Assembly (NCBI GenBank): GCA_946184195.1
Contig: CAMHEP010000043.1
Span: forward strand, 1-10,671
Direction of reading: 5' to 3'
Source of the DNA: an uncultured Bacteroidales bacterium
GTDB taxonomy: Bacteria; Bacteroidota; Bacteroidia; Bacteroidales; Paludibacteraceae
Length of the DNA: 10,671 bases
Shown here one piece after another: positions 1 to 7,249 of the stretch (positions are counted from its first letter, which is position 1; the number at the start of each line of letters is the position of its first letter). Under the pieces are notes generated by a model that saw only the letters and a list, made by a program, of their open reading frames with translations, searched no databases and had not been told where the DNA came from. A program made the position numbers and the translations under genes.

Positions 1-29
1 ATTGGAGTTAATGTTAGTAAATCTCAACT

Positions 30-1610
30 ATGAACTTACACCTTCTATCAATTTTATTATGGAGCTATACGTTGTTATGGGCATCCCATGTCTTGGCTTT
101 AGACAATGAAAGCCGGTTGGAAGTATTGGACCGGATTATCGAGCATAAAAGCGACTATCAACAACTGCGTTCCGAACAGATAAAGAGCCTCTCCCTTCAG
201 TTGTGTGACTCCCTTCCTGCTGCGAGGCGGCTGGAGATATACGACCAAATGATAGAAGCCTATCGCGCCTACAACCTCGATTCACAGCGTATATATGTCC
301 GTAAACGTCTTGAGTTGGCAGGCGCAGTGCATTCGCCGTTCCATATGCAGGCGGCGATGCTCAATATGGGCGAGATGAAGATGCGGGAGAACATGTACCA
401 CGAGTCAATTCTTTATCTGGACTCTGTGCAACAGCAAGGGGTGCGCGAGGATTTACTTCCGTATTATTACCACCTCAGGCGCACGTTGTACGGGCTGATG
501 GAGGATTTTGCAACCTATGAGGAGGAGATACAAGCCTATTGCGCAAAGACGCAGTTATACAGAGATTCATTATTGACGATATTCGAGAAGGGAACATTCT
601 ATTATACCATTGTTTCCGCCGACAAATTGCGTGCAGAGGGCGCATACAAGGCAGCACTGAACAAGTTGGAGGAATACGGTGCGAGTCATCGAATAGACGG
701 ACACGACAGTGCTGCATATGCCATCACCTATGCGCAGATTTATCATGAGACGGGTGAATACGACGAGGAGGAACATTGGCTGATAGAGGCATCGATAGCC
801 GATATCCAACAGGCTGTGCGCGAATATATCGCGTTACAGGACTTAGCAATCCTGCTCAAAGAAAAAGGTGATATCGAACGTGCATACCGCTATATGCTGT
901 GTGTGTTAGACGATGCGAAAGAGGGCGATGCGCGTGTTCGCAGTGTGGAGGCAGGCATGTTGTATCCGGTGATAGCCGCCGCGTACAGACAACAGCTGCA
1001 GAGCAGACAGCGAACGCTGGTGCTACTGGTCATAACGATAGCAATGATTGTCATTCAGATGCTGATTGTTCTTATCTATATCATCCGTCAGCATCGTTTA
1101 ACTGCCCGTTTGAACGCGACGTTGGAGACCGCGAACAGAAATCTACAGCGAAGCAACCAAATCAAGACGGTCTATATTGGCAGATATATGGAGACAACGT
1201 CGCTATTGATAGACCGGTTTGACCAGTGGCGCAAGCAACTGCGAGCTGATGCGGAACATGGAGCACGCGATAAGGTGTATGCCGCGCTCTGTTCGCAGGA
1301 TTTTACCCAAGAGCAACTGAGTGCATTCTACCACGATTTTGATACGACTTTCTTGGAGTTGTTCCCCGATTTTATTGAGAAGGTACAAGACCTCTTGGTG
1401 CCGGAAGCAACCATCCGGCTGAAAGACGGCGAGTGTCTGAATACGGATTTGCGTGTGTTGGCATTGATACGATTAGGCATCACGGACAGCAGGCAGATAG
1501 CCGATTTTCTACGTTACTCGCCCTCTACGATATTCAATTGCCGAACCCGTATGCGAAACCTTGCCAAGGGCGACAGAAATGAATTTGAAGAGAAAATACG
1601 TTTACTATAG
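30..1610 (+). CDS. SusR-type membrane-spanning PUL regulator (DUF6377-like)
   Basis: Likely the local transcriptional regulator that senses substrate in the periplasm and activates the downstream operon. The 526-residue protein has an N-terminal signal or anchor segment (about 1-24), then a helical, TPR-like region (about 28-320, rich in paired Tyr/Leu/Glu helices), one strong hydrophobic membrane helix (about 330-352), a short basic/coiled-coil stretch (354-376) and a cytoplasmic C-terminal domain. Residues 472-512 (TDLRVLALIRLGITDSRQIA onward, then SPSTIFNCRTRMRN) look like a LuxR/SusR-type helix-turn-helix, with the recognition helix near 497-511. This architecture and length fit SusR and the DUF6377 regulators found beside Bacteroidetes PULs. 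The family name is from memory of the fold and was not searched. The start at 30 gives a complete signal segment; its promoter lies outside the window. It is co-directional with the operon and separated from it by 190 bp. It is not a hybrid two-component sensor (no kinase or receiver domain) and not an anti-sigma factor. Confidence 0.82.
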   Translation: MNLHLLSILLWSYTLLWASHVLALDNESRLEVLDRIIEHKSDYQQLRSEQIKSLSLQLCDSLPAARRLEIYDQMIEAYRAYNLDSQRIYVRKRLELAGAVHSPFHMQAAMLNMGEMKMRENMYHESILYLDSVQQQGVREDLLPYYYHLRRTLYGLMEDFATYEEEIQAYCAKTQLYRDSLLTIFEKGTFYYTIVSADKLRAEGAYKAALNKLEEYGASHRIDGHDSAAYAITYAQIYHETGEYDEEEHWLIEASIADIQQAVREYIALQDLAILLKEKGDIERAYRYMLCVLDDAKEGDARVRSVEAGMLYPVIAAAYRQQLQSRQRTLVLLVITIAMIVIQMLIVLIYIIRQHRLTARLNATLETANRNLQRSNQIKTVYIGRYMETTSLLIDRFDQWRKQLRADAEHGARDKVYAALCSQDFTQEQLSAFYHDFDTTFLELFPDFIEKVQDLLVPEATIRLKDGECLNTDLRVLALIRLGITDSRQIADFLRYSPSTIFNCRTRMRNLAKGDRNEFEEKIRLL

Positions 1611-1697
1611 CACTACTTTGTTTGGATGATGTTAGTGGTGGTAAAACACTGATTGTAAATATATTAAATAAATCCTAATACCTTAATTCACTACTTT
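1611..1697. repeat. Pair of 9-bp direct repeats CACTACTTT upstream of the promoter
   Basis: The exact 9-mer occurs at 1611-1619, just after the regulator stop codon, and at 1689-1697, 13 bp upstream of the -33 element. The start-to-start distance is 78 bp, about 7.4 helical turns. The downstream copy is in a position suited to an activator site. Chance recurrence in a 190-bp A/T-rich region is possible, so this is only a candidate. Confidence 0.25.
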
Positions 1698-1710
1698 TTT
1701 ACTCTCATTC

Positions 1711-1742
1711 ATTGCGTGTGTATTGGATTTATTGTAATTTTG
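1711..1742 (+). promoter_or_regulatory. Bacteroidetes-type housekeeping promoter of the PUL operon
   Basis: TAATTTTG at 1735-1742 matches the Bacteroidetes -7 consensus TAnnTTTG at every defined base. ATTG at 1711-1714 gives a -33 element (consensus TTTG or TTG), and the 20-bp spacer is in the expected 19-21 range. Transcription would start around 1749-1752, leaving a leader of about 50 nt before the ATG at 1801. The weaker -33 box fits a promoter that needs an activator, which is an inference. Confidence 0.65.
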
Positions 1743-1747
1743 CGCCG

Positions 1748-1765
1748 ATTTGACATAAGTCGAAC
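1748..1765. promoter_or_regulatory. Imperfect inverted repeat at the predicted transcription start
   Basis: TTTGAC (1749-1754) and GTCGAA (1759-1764) are inverted with a 4-base ATAA spacer and one mismatch in the six base pairs. The element sits on or just after the predicted start site. It could be an operator or a small hairpin at the 5' end of the mRNA. The arms are short enough that chance is a real alternative. Confidence 0.25.
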
Positions 1766-1800
1766 ACAAACACAATATTAACCCTTAAATCCAAGCACGT

Positions 1801-2700
1801 ATGAAAAAAGTTCTATCTATTTTTGTATCCACATTGGTAGTAATGATGGTTGAAGCCTATCCGGGTCGCTTATACATGATTGGCGATGCGGCTCCTAACG
1901 GTTGGTCGTTGGACAATGCGAGTCTGATGCAGCAAGAGTCGGACGGAGTGTTTAAGTGGGTAGGTGACCTGACTACGGGTTCGCTCAAGTTTATTACGAA
2001 CATGGACTGGGTGCCCTCTTATGGCCCGTCAGAGAACGGAGTAGCACTCTCGATAGGTGAACAGAATCTGAGTTATCGTAGCACGTATGAGGATAGCGAC
2101 AACGCGTTTGCAGTGACCGCCGGCCGATATGCTATCCGTATTGACCTGACGGGTTCTGCCGCCGTTATATCGGTAGCCGATGGAACGGGTATGGAAGACG
2201 TGGAAGTGAGCAATTATTATCCCGAGGCTATTTATCCCATCGGTGATGCCACCGCTGCCGGTTGGATTCCTGCCGATGCAATACGAATGGATGAGACTGC
2301 ATTCAATTCGGGCGTCTATAGCGCAACGCTCGAACTGCAGAACGGAGAATTGAAATTTCTCCACAAGCGCGATTGGGGCAATGCTTATGGTGCGATGAGC
2401 AGCAGTGTGAGTGTGACCGGACCAGGTGATTATTCGATTGTACTATTAGACGATGCAGATAATAAATTCAACGTTGTATTGAATGCCGCACAGACCTTTG
2501 ACATCACTGTGGATGTGCCGAATGGGAGCATGCGTCTCTCACAGAATAGCGGGACAGCTGTCCCTGAGGTCCTGTTTGACCGTTTCCCCCAAGGTGTATA
2601 TAGTATACAGGGTTTGCGCGTAGCAGAAAGTATAGAGAACCTGCCTATGGGCATATATGTCGTACGCGATGCAGAAGGTGTACACAAGATAATCCGCTAA
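1801..2700 (+). CDS. Two-domain SusE/SusF-like glycan-binding protein with sorting-type C-terminus
   Basis: Probably an exported alpha-glucan-binding protein without catalytic activity. The 299-residue product has a signal peptide (about 1-19) with no lipobox cysteine, so it is not a lipoprotein. Two tandem beta-rich units follow. Unit 1 (about 23-126) contains LYMIGDAAPNGW (24-35), KF (63-64) and W70. Unit 2 (about 143-248) contains IYPIGDATAAGW (144-155), KF (185-186) and W192. The same signature occurs twice in the lipoprotein encoded at 7250-8383 and is characteristic of the C-terminal starch-binding units of SusE and SusF. A linker leads to a tail (about 254-299) with GVYSIQGLRV (265-274), LPMGIYVV (281-288) and a final basic KIIR, resembling the T9SS or Por-type C-terminal sorting domain of Bacteroidetes. 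It is the first gene of the operon, 25 bp before susC; an extra binding protein in this place is unusual. Secretion by T9SS is an inference, and periplasmic location is the alternative. The start follows the promoter by about 50 nt and is A-rich, without Shine-Dalgarno. Confidence 0.8.
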   Translation: MKKVLSIFVSTLVVMMVEAYPGRLYMIGDAAPNGWSLDNASLMQQESDGVFKWVGDLTTGSLKFITNMDWVPSYGPSENGVALSIGEQNLSYRSTYEDSDNAFAVTAGRYAIRIDLTGSAAVISVADGTGMEDVEVSNYYPEAIYPIGDATAAGWIPADAIRMDETAFNSGVYSATLELQNGELKFLHKRDWGNAYGAMSSSVSVTGPGDYSIVLLDDADNKFNVVLNAAQTFDITVDVPNGSMRLSQNSGTAVPEVLFDRFPQGVYSIQGLRVAESIENLPMGIYVVRDAEGVHKIIR

Positions 2701-2725
2701 ATTTTCTTATAAAAACCTTATTCAT

Positions 2726-5719
2726 ATGAAGCGAGTCGTTAAGTATACTATGCTTCTGTGGATGCTGTTCCTTTCCCCTCTGGCTGCTCATGCGCAAGCT
2801 GTGGTACAGGGGGCCGTGCTTGATACGAACAACGAGCCGTTAATCGGCGTGAACGTCATTGTTGAAGGCACCTCGTTGGGCACGGTAACCGACTTGGACG
2901 GCAACTTCACGTTGTCGGTGGATAAGTTGCCGGTAGTGCTTCAAGTGAGTTATATGGGATATACCACAGAGCAAATCACCGTGAAGAACGCTAATCCTCT
3001 GCGTATCAGTCTACATGAGGATACGGAGCAGTTGGAGGAACTGGTGGTGATAGGCTATGGCGTACAGAAGAAAAGTGATTTAACAGGTGCTATAGCTCAA
3101 GTGAGTGACAAGGATTTGCAGAAGCAACCTTCGCCCTCGTTAGGCGCAGCGTTGGAGGGGCGTGCCCCGGGATTGCAAGTGACAGGTACGGGAGCTCCGG
3201 GAGATAATGTGAGTCTGGCTATACGCGGCGTGGGAAGTATCAACAATGCCGACCCCTTAATCGTGATAGACGGTGTGCCCACCGATGTACCGCTCAACAT
3301 GATCAATATGGACGATGTGGCTTCGGTAGACGTACTGAAAGATGCGTCGGCAACGGCTATCTATGGTTCGCGCGGCGCATACGGCGTAGTCATCATCACG
3401 ACCAAGCGGGGTGAGAACGAGAGCAGCCACGTCAGCCTGAAAGCGTCGTTCGGTTTCGACCGTATCCAGCGGACGCTACCGCTACTGAACGCTTCGCAAT
3501 TTGCCTCGCTGCATAACGAGATGATGAAAGCGTCCGGCGAACAGCAATACGAGAACTATGCAGATCCGGTAGCCCTTGGCGAGGGAACGAGATGGATGGA
3601 CGAGTTATGGCAGTTTGCTCCCACACAAAACTACTCGCTCAGTTATTCCGGAGGAACAAAAAAGAGTAATTTCTATGTCTCGGGCGCATATTTCAATCAG
3701 AAGGGTATCGTCAAAACGACGGGATATGAGCGTTTCACATTGCAGTTCAACCATGATACGCAACTATTCAAATGGTTAAAATTCGGGCATAAACTGAGTT
3801 TGAACCACGATGTGAAAAAACAAGGCGAATACAATATCCAAAACACCATGCGCGCCCTGCCTACCCAAGCCATTCGCAATGAGGACGGGACATGGGCAGG
3901 ACCTGTAGGCATGGCGATGTACGTAGGTGACATAGCCAACCCCATCGGAAAGATGATGGAGAATACGAGCAAGACGGACGGATATAACTTGTTGGGAAAT
4001 ATATACGCCGAAATCAAACCATGGGAATGGTTGACCTTCAAGACTACATTCGGCATTCAGGCTATGTATTGGGATACGGAGTCATGGACGCCCAAATACG
4101 ATTGGCAGCCTATTGCCCAGCCGGAGTCGCAAAGCGGACATAGCTACTACAAAAGTATCACATGGCTATGGGACAACACGCTGACCTTCCATCGCACGTT
4201 CAAGCGCAAGCATGATGTGACGGCGATGATAGGTCACTCGATGCAGACCAATACATACGAGTATATCAGCGGCGCCGTGCAAGGTTTCGTTTCTGAATCC
4301 GCTCGACAGTTGTCGAACGGACTATTGGACCCGACCTTAACGGGTAACAAATCGGACTGGGCATTGCTCTCTTTTATGGCGCGAGTGGGTTATACCTATG
4401 ATAATCGTTACTTGGTGACAGCTACGGTACGTACGGACGGATCCAGCCGCTTCGCGAAGAAAAACCGTTGGGGCGTCTTCCCCAGTGTGGCAGCAGCATG
4501 GCGTATGAGCGAGGAACACTGGTTTGAGAAAACATTCTGGTTGACAGACTTGAAACTGCGTGCCGGCTACGGACAAACGGGTAATCAGGAGAGTGTGGGT
4601 AATTATGCCTATGCCAGTGAGTTGCAAACCGTGCAATACGTATTCAACGGAAAACAGGTGGCGGGTCTGGCCCCCTGGGTACTGCCCAATCCAAATGTAA
4701 GATGGGAAACGGTGGAGCAGTATAACATAGGTTTGGACTGGTCGATGTTTGATCAGCGCTTGCATGCGACGGTGGATTTTTATGTCAAGAATACGAACGA
4801 CATGTTAGTGCCTATGTCCGTGCCGGTGAGCAGCGGATATTCGGACATCAATGTACCCTCGATAAATGCGGGGCGTATGCGTAACACAGGTGTGGAGGTG
4901 AGTCTGAACAGCGTAAACTTCCGCAACTACCACAACCAATTCACATGGACCACGAATGTCAACTTTTCGTACAACCGCAACCGCATCCTGTCACTCAACG
5001 GAGACGTACCCATCTATTTCAGCAATAACATCCATTCGGTGGGTCAGACGGCATCGGCGTTCTACGGGTATGTGACCGACGGCATTTTCCAAAGTCAGGC
5101 GGAGGTGGATTGTCATGCCATCCAAACCATCGGAAACAATGCATATACCAGTACGCAACCGGGCGATATCCGTTTCAAGGACCTGAATAACGACGGCGTA
5201 ATCAATGAGTCGGACCGTGCTATCTTAGGTTCGCCGACCCCATCGTGGACTTTCTCAATGAGTAACCGTTTTGAATTCTACGGAGTGGATGTGGAGATAT
5301 ACCTGCAGGGAGTATCCGGTAACATGATATACAACGGCAATCGCGCGACTTTGGAGTCGATGTCGGTAGCACAGAACCAGATGGCGACGGTGCTGAATCG
5401 ATGGCGTCCGGACTATCAGGATACGACTATGCCTCGTGCGGTGTTCGGTGATCCGAATAAGAATTCGCGGGTGAGCGACCGGTTCTTAGAGCGCGGAGAC
5501 TACCTGCGTCTGAAGAGCATATCAATAGGCTATACGTTGCCTAAACATCTCACGAAAAAGGCGCTCATGGAGCAAGTGCGCTTCTATATATCCGGCCAGA
5601 ACCTATACACCCTGACGGCGTATACGGGATTGGATCCGGAAGTGGGCGGCAGCGGCATAGACAGCAATGTCTATCCCGTCACGCGCAATTATACGTTCGG
5701 AGTCAACATAACCTTCTAA
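2726..5719 (+). CDS. susC: SusC/RagA-family TonB-dependent outer-membrane transporter
   Basis: Imports oligosaccharides, here probably alpha-1,6-gluco-oligosaccharides, across the outer membrane using TonB energy, with the SusD-like protein acting as its lid. The 997-residue protein has a signal peptide ending near AHAQA (about 22-25), a carboxypeptidase-regulatory-like beta domain (about 26-97, with the VVQGAVLDTNNEPLIGVNV start), and a TonB-box region LEELVVIGYG (103-112). The plug (about 113-229) contains IDGVP (181-185) and the SusC hallmark VDVLKDASATAIYGSRGAYG (201-220). A 22-strand-type barrel makes up the rest. An EF-hand-like loop DLNNDGVINESD (819-830), common in this family, lies late in the barrel, and the chain ends in the aromatic residue expected for barrel assembly (VNITF). 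Length is normal for the family. There is no N-terminal STN signalling domain, so ECF-sigma/anti-sigma signalling is not expected. This matches the SusR-type regulator upstream. The substrate is inferred only from neighbouring enzymes. Confidence 0.96.
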   Translation: MKRVVKYTMLLWMLFLSPLAAHAQAVVQGAVLDTNNEPLIGVNVIVEGTSLGTVTDLDGNFTLSVDKLPVVLQVSYMGYTTEQITVKNANPLRISLHEDTEQLEELVVIGYGVQKKSDLTGAIAQVSDKDLQKQPSPSLGAALEGRAPGLQVTGTGAPGDNVSLAIRGVGSINNADPLIVIDGVPTDVPLNMINMDDVASVDVLKDASATAIYGSRGAYGVVIITTKRGENESSHVSLKASFGFDRIQRTLPLLNASQFASLHNEMMKASGEQQYENYADPVALGEGTRWMDELWQFAPTQNYSLSYSGGTKKSNFYVSGAYFNQKGIVKTTGYERFTLQFNHDTQLFKWLKFGHKLSLNHDVKKQGEYNIQNTMRALPTQAIRNEDGTWAGPVGMAMYVGDIANPIGKMMENTSKTDGYNLLGNIYAEIKPWEWLTFKTTFGIQAMYWDTESWTPKYDWQPIAQPESQSGHSYYKSITWLWDNTLTFHRTFKRKHDVTAMIGHSMQTNTYEYISGAVQGFVSESARQLSNGLLDPTLTGNKSDWALLSFMARVGYTYDNRYLVTATVRTDGSSRFAKKNRWGVFPSVAAAWRMSEEHWFEKTFWLTDLKLRAGYGQTGNQESVGNYAYASELQTVQYVFNGKQVAGLAPWVLPNPNVRWETVEQYNIGLDWSMFDQRLHATVDFYVKNTNDMLVPMSVPVSSGYSDINVPSINAGRMRNTGVEVSLNSVNFRNYHNQFTWTTNVNFSYNRNRILSLNGDVPIYFSNNIHSVGQTASAFYGYVTDGIFQSQAEVDCHAIQTIGNNAYTSTQPGDIRFKDLNNDGVINESDRAILGSPTPSWTFSMSNRFEFYGVDVEIYLQGVSGNMIYNGNRATLESMSVAQNQMATVLNRWRPDYQDTTMPRAVFGDPNKNSRVSDRFLERGDYLRLKSISIGYTLPKHLTKKALMEQVRFYISGQNLYTLTAYTGLDPEVGGSGIDSNVYPVTRNYTFGVNITF

Positions 5720-5731
5720 AGACAAAACATT

Positions 5732-7231
5732 ATGAGAAAGGTAAAACAATATATCATCGGAGGAATATCTCTGCTGCTGTTTGTCAGCATGAGTTCCTGT
5801 GCTTTTCTGGAGCGTGAGCCATGGGATTCGGTAGATACGACGAACGGATTCCAAACAGCGGGTGATGCGGAGGCTGCCGTCAATGCATGCTATCAGCCGT
5901 TACAATGGCCCAAACTATATAATATGCGCATATGGACGTTGGATATCATAGCCGGTGAGAGTATGGTAGGTGCCGGCGGTGGCGAAGATGGTATAGAGAC
6001 GGTGGATTTGGCGAATTTCATAGCCGATGCAGATAATTTCGCAGCCTTGGACCTCTGGCGTGGTCCGTCTCCGGGTATACTGCGCTGTAACTTCGTACTG
6101 GCAAATGTGCCCGGGATGAATATTGATACAAACTTGAAGAACAGGATGTTAGGCGAAGCCCATTTCCTTCGTGCGCATTATTATTTCCTGCTGGTGCGTC
6201 TATTCGGAGCCGTCCCGATGCCAACGGAGCCTTTAATGGCGGATAGTGAACTCAAGATGCCTCGGACGGATGTGGGCACCATCTACGCTCTGATAGAGGA
6301 CGACTTGAAGCAGGCGATTGACTTGCTGCCGTTGCGCAGCAGCTACAGCGACTCGGACATAGGTCGTGCCTGCCGAGAGGCAGCGATGGTGGAGCTGGCA
6401 CGCGTATATTTGACCTATCTGCCGGACAATACACGTTATGAGGAAGTGGTGCGATTATGTAACGAGATAGGCTCGCTCGGCTATCGGCTGGCAGCGGATT
6501 ATTCGGACAATTTTAATCCTACCAAGCAGAACGGAGAAGAATCCATCTTTGAGGTGCAATACTACGGCAAGACCAACTATGATTTTTGGTCGAACGAGAA
6601 CCAGAGTTCGTGGATAAGTACCTATCAGGGACCTCGTAACTCAGGTATGGCGGCAGGCTGCTACGGCTGGAATCAGCCAACGGCAGAGTTTGTCTCGCAA
6701 TATGAGGCAGGCGATGTGCGCAAGGACAAAACTATCTTCTATGCCGGTTGTCCGACCTTTGACGGACAGACCTACTCGTCGAGCTATTCGACCACGGGAT
6801 ACAACGTGCGCAAATTCCTGCTGACGAAGAGTCAGTCGCCGGACTATAACACAAGTAACCAGAACTGGGTAGTGTCGCGCTATGCGGATGTACTGCTGAT
6901 GAAAGCCGAGGCGCTCAACGAATTGGGACGTACGAGCGAAGCCGAAGAGCCTCTATACGAAGTGCGTAAGCGTGCGTCATTGACGGACCGTACGCAGATA
7001 GAGGGGATGAGTCAGGCTCAGATGCGCGAGAAAATTATCCATGAGCGCCGTATCGAGTTAGCTTTTGAGGGACACCGATGGTTCGACATGTTACGCTACA
7101 AGGATAACTATGCGCTCACTTTCTTGCATAGTATAGGCAAGACTGCTGCGGCTCAGAAACATTTGCTACTGCCCATCCCCTTGCAGGAGATAGAGGCGAA
7201 CGAACTACTCAAGCAGAACCCCGGATATTAA
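5732..7231 (+). CDS. susD: SusD/RagB-family glycan-binding lipoprotein
   Basis: Surface lipoprotein that binds the glycan and closes over the SusC barrel. The 499-residue protein has a signal peptide with a lipobox ending at Cys23 (FVSMSSC) and an acidic stretch soon after it (FLEREPWD, 25-32), compatible with surface export. Family landmarks are in order: LGEAHFLRAHYYFLLVRLFG near 140-159 with the following VPMPTEP, the TPR-like helices to about 255, RYADVLLMKAEALNELG at 383-399, HERRIELAFEGHRWFDMLRY at 437-456, and the closing LLLPIPLQEIEAN...NPGY at 478-499. Length is typical. It lies 12 bp after susC, as usual for the pair, with an A-rich leader (ACAAAACATT) instead of a Shine-Dalgarno sequence. 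The ligand cannot be read from the sequence; alpha-1,6-glucan is inferred from the GH66 neighbour. Confidence 0.96.
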   Translation: MRKVKQYIIGGISLLLFVSMSSCAFLEREPWDSVDTTNGFQTAGDAEAAVNACYQPLQWPKLYNMRIWTLDIIAGESMVGAGGGEDGIETVDLANFIADADNFAALDLWRGPSPGILRCNFVLANVPGMNIDTNLKNRMLGEAHFLRAHYYFLLVRLFGAVPMPTEPLMADSELKMPRTDVGTIYALIEDDLKQAIDLLPLRSSYSDSDIGRACREAAMVELARVYLTYLPDNTRYEEVVRLCNEIGSLGYRLAADYSDNFNPTKQNGEESIFEVQYYGKTNYDFWSNENQSSWISTYQGPRNSGMAAGCYGWNQPTAEFVSQYEAGDVRKDKTIFYAGCPTFDGQTYSSSYSTTGYNVRKFLLTKSQSPDYNTSNQNWVVSRYADVLLMKAEALNELGRTSEAEEPLYEVRKRASLTDRTQIEGMSQAQMREKIIHERRIELAFEGHRWFDMLRYKDNYALTFLHSIGKTAAAQKHLLLPIPLQEIEANELLKQNPGY

Positions 7232-7249
7232 TTATAAAAAAAGACTATC

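Larger units (their letters stand above)
1611..1800. other. Regulatory intergenic region between regulator and operon
   Basis: This 190-bp A/T-rich stretch is the longest gap in the window. I see no coding potential and no RNA gene. It contains the promoter at 1711-1742, a near-palindrome at 1748-1765 and two copies of CACTACTTT (1611-1619 and 1689-1697). No strong GC-rich stem followed by a T-run is visible after the regulator stop codon, so some read-through from the regulator into the operon is possible. This is the natural place for the regulator to bind. Confidence 0.7.

Noticed and set aside
1611..1700. Possible terminator after the regulator (short stem AGTG...CACT and a run of T at 1695-1700).
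   Set aside because: The stem is only 4 bp and is not followed directly by the T-run, so a Rho-independent terminator is not supported.
1750..1755. TTGACA, identical to an E. coli sigma-70 -35 box.
   Set aside because: Bacteroidetes housekeeping promoters use TTTG and TAnnTTTG elements. No TATAAT follows at 17 bp, and the match overlaps the predicted start site.
3697..4765. Minus-strand open frames of 119 and 142 codons (3697-4056 and 4337-4765).
   Set aside because: Both are inside the susC barrel region, have no domain features and no promoter or leader. They are shadows of the real frame.
2726..7231. Starch (alpha-1,4) as the main substrate because of SusC/D/E and GH97 similarity.
   Set aside because: No GH13 amylase or pullulanase is present in the window, while a clear GH66 dextranase is; alpha-1,6-glucan is the better fit, though genes beyond the edge could change this.
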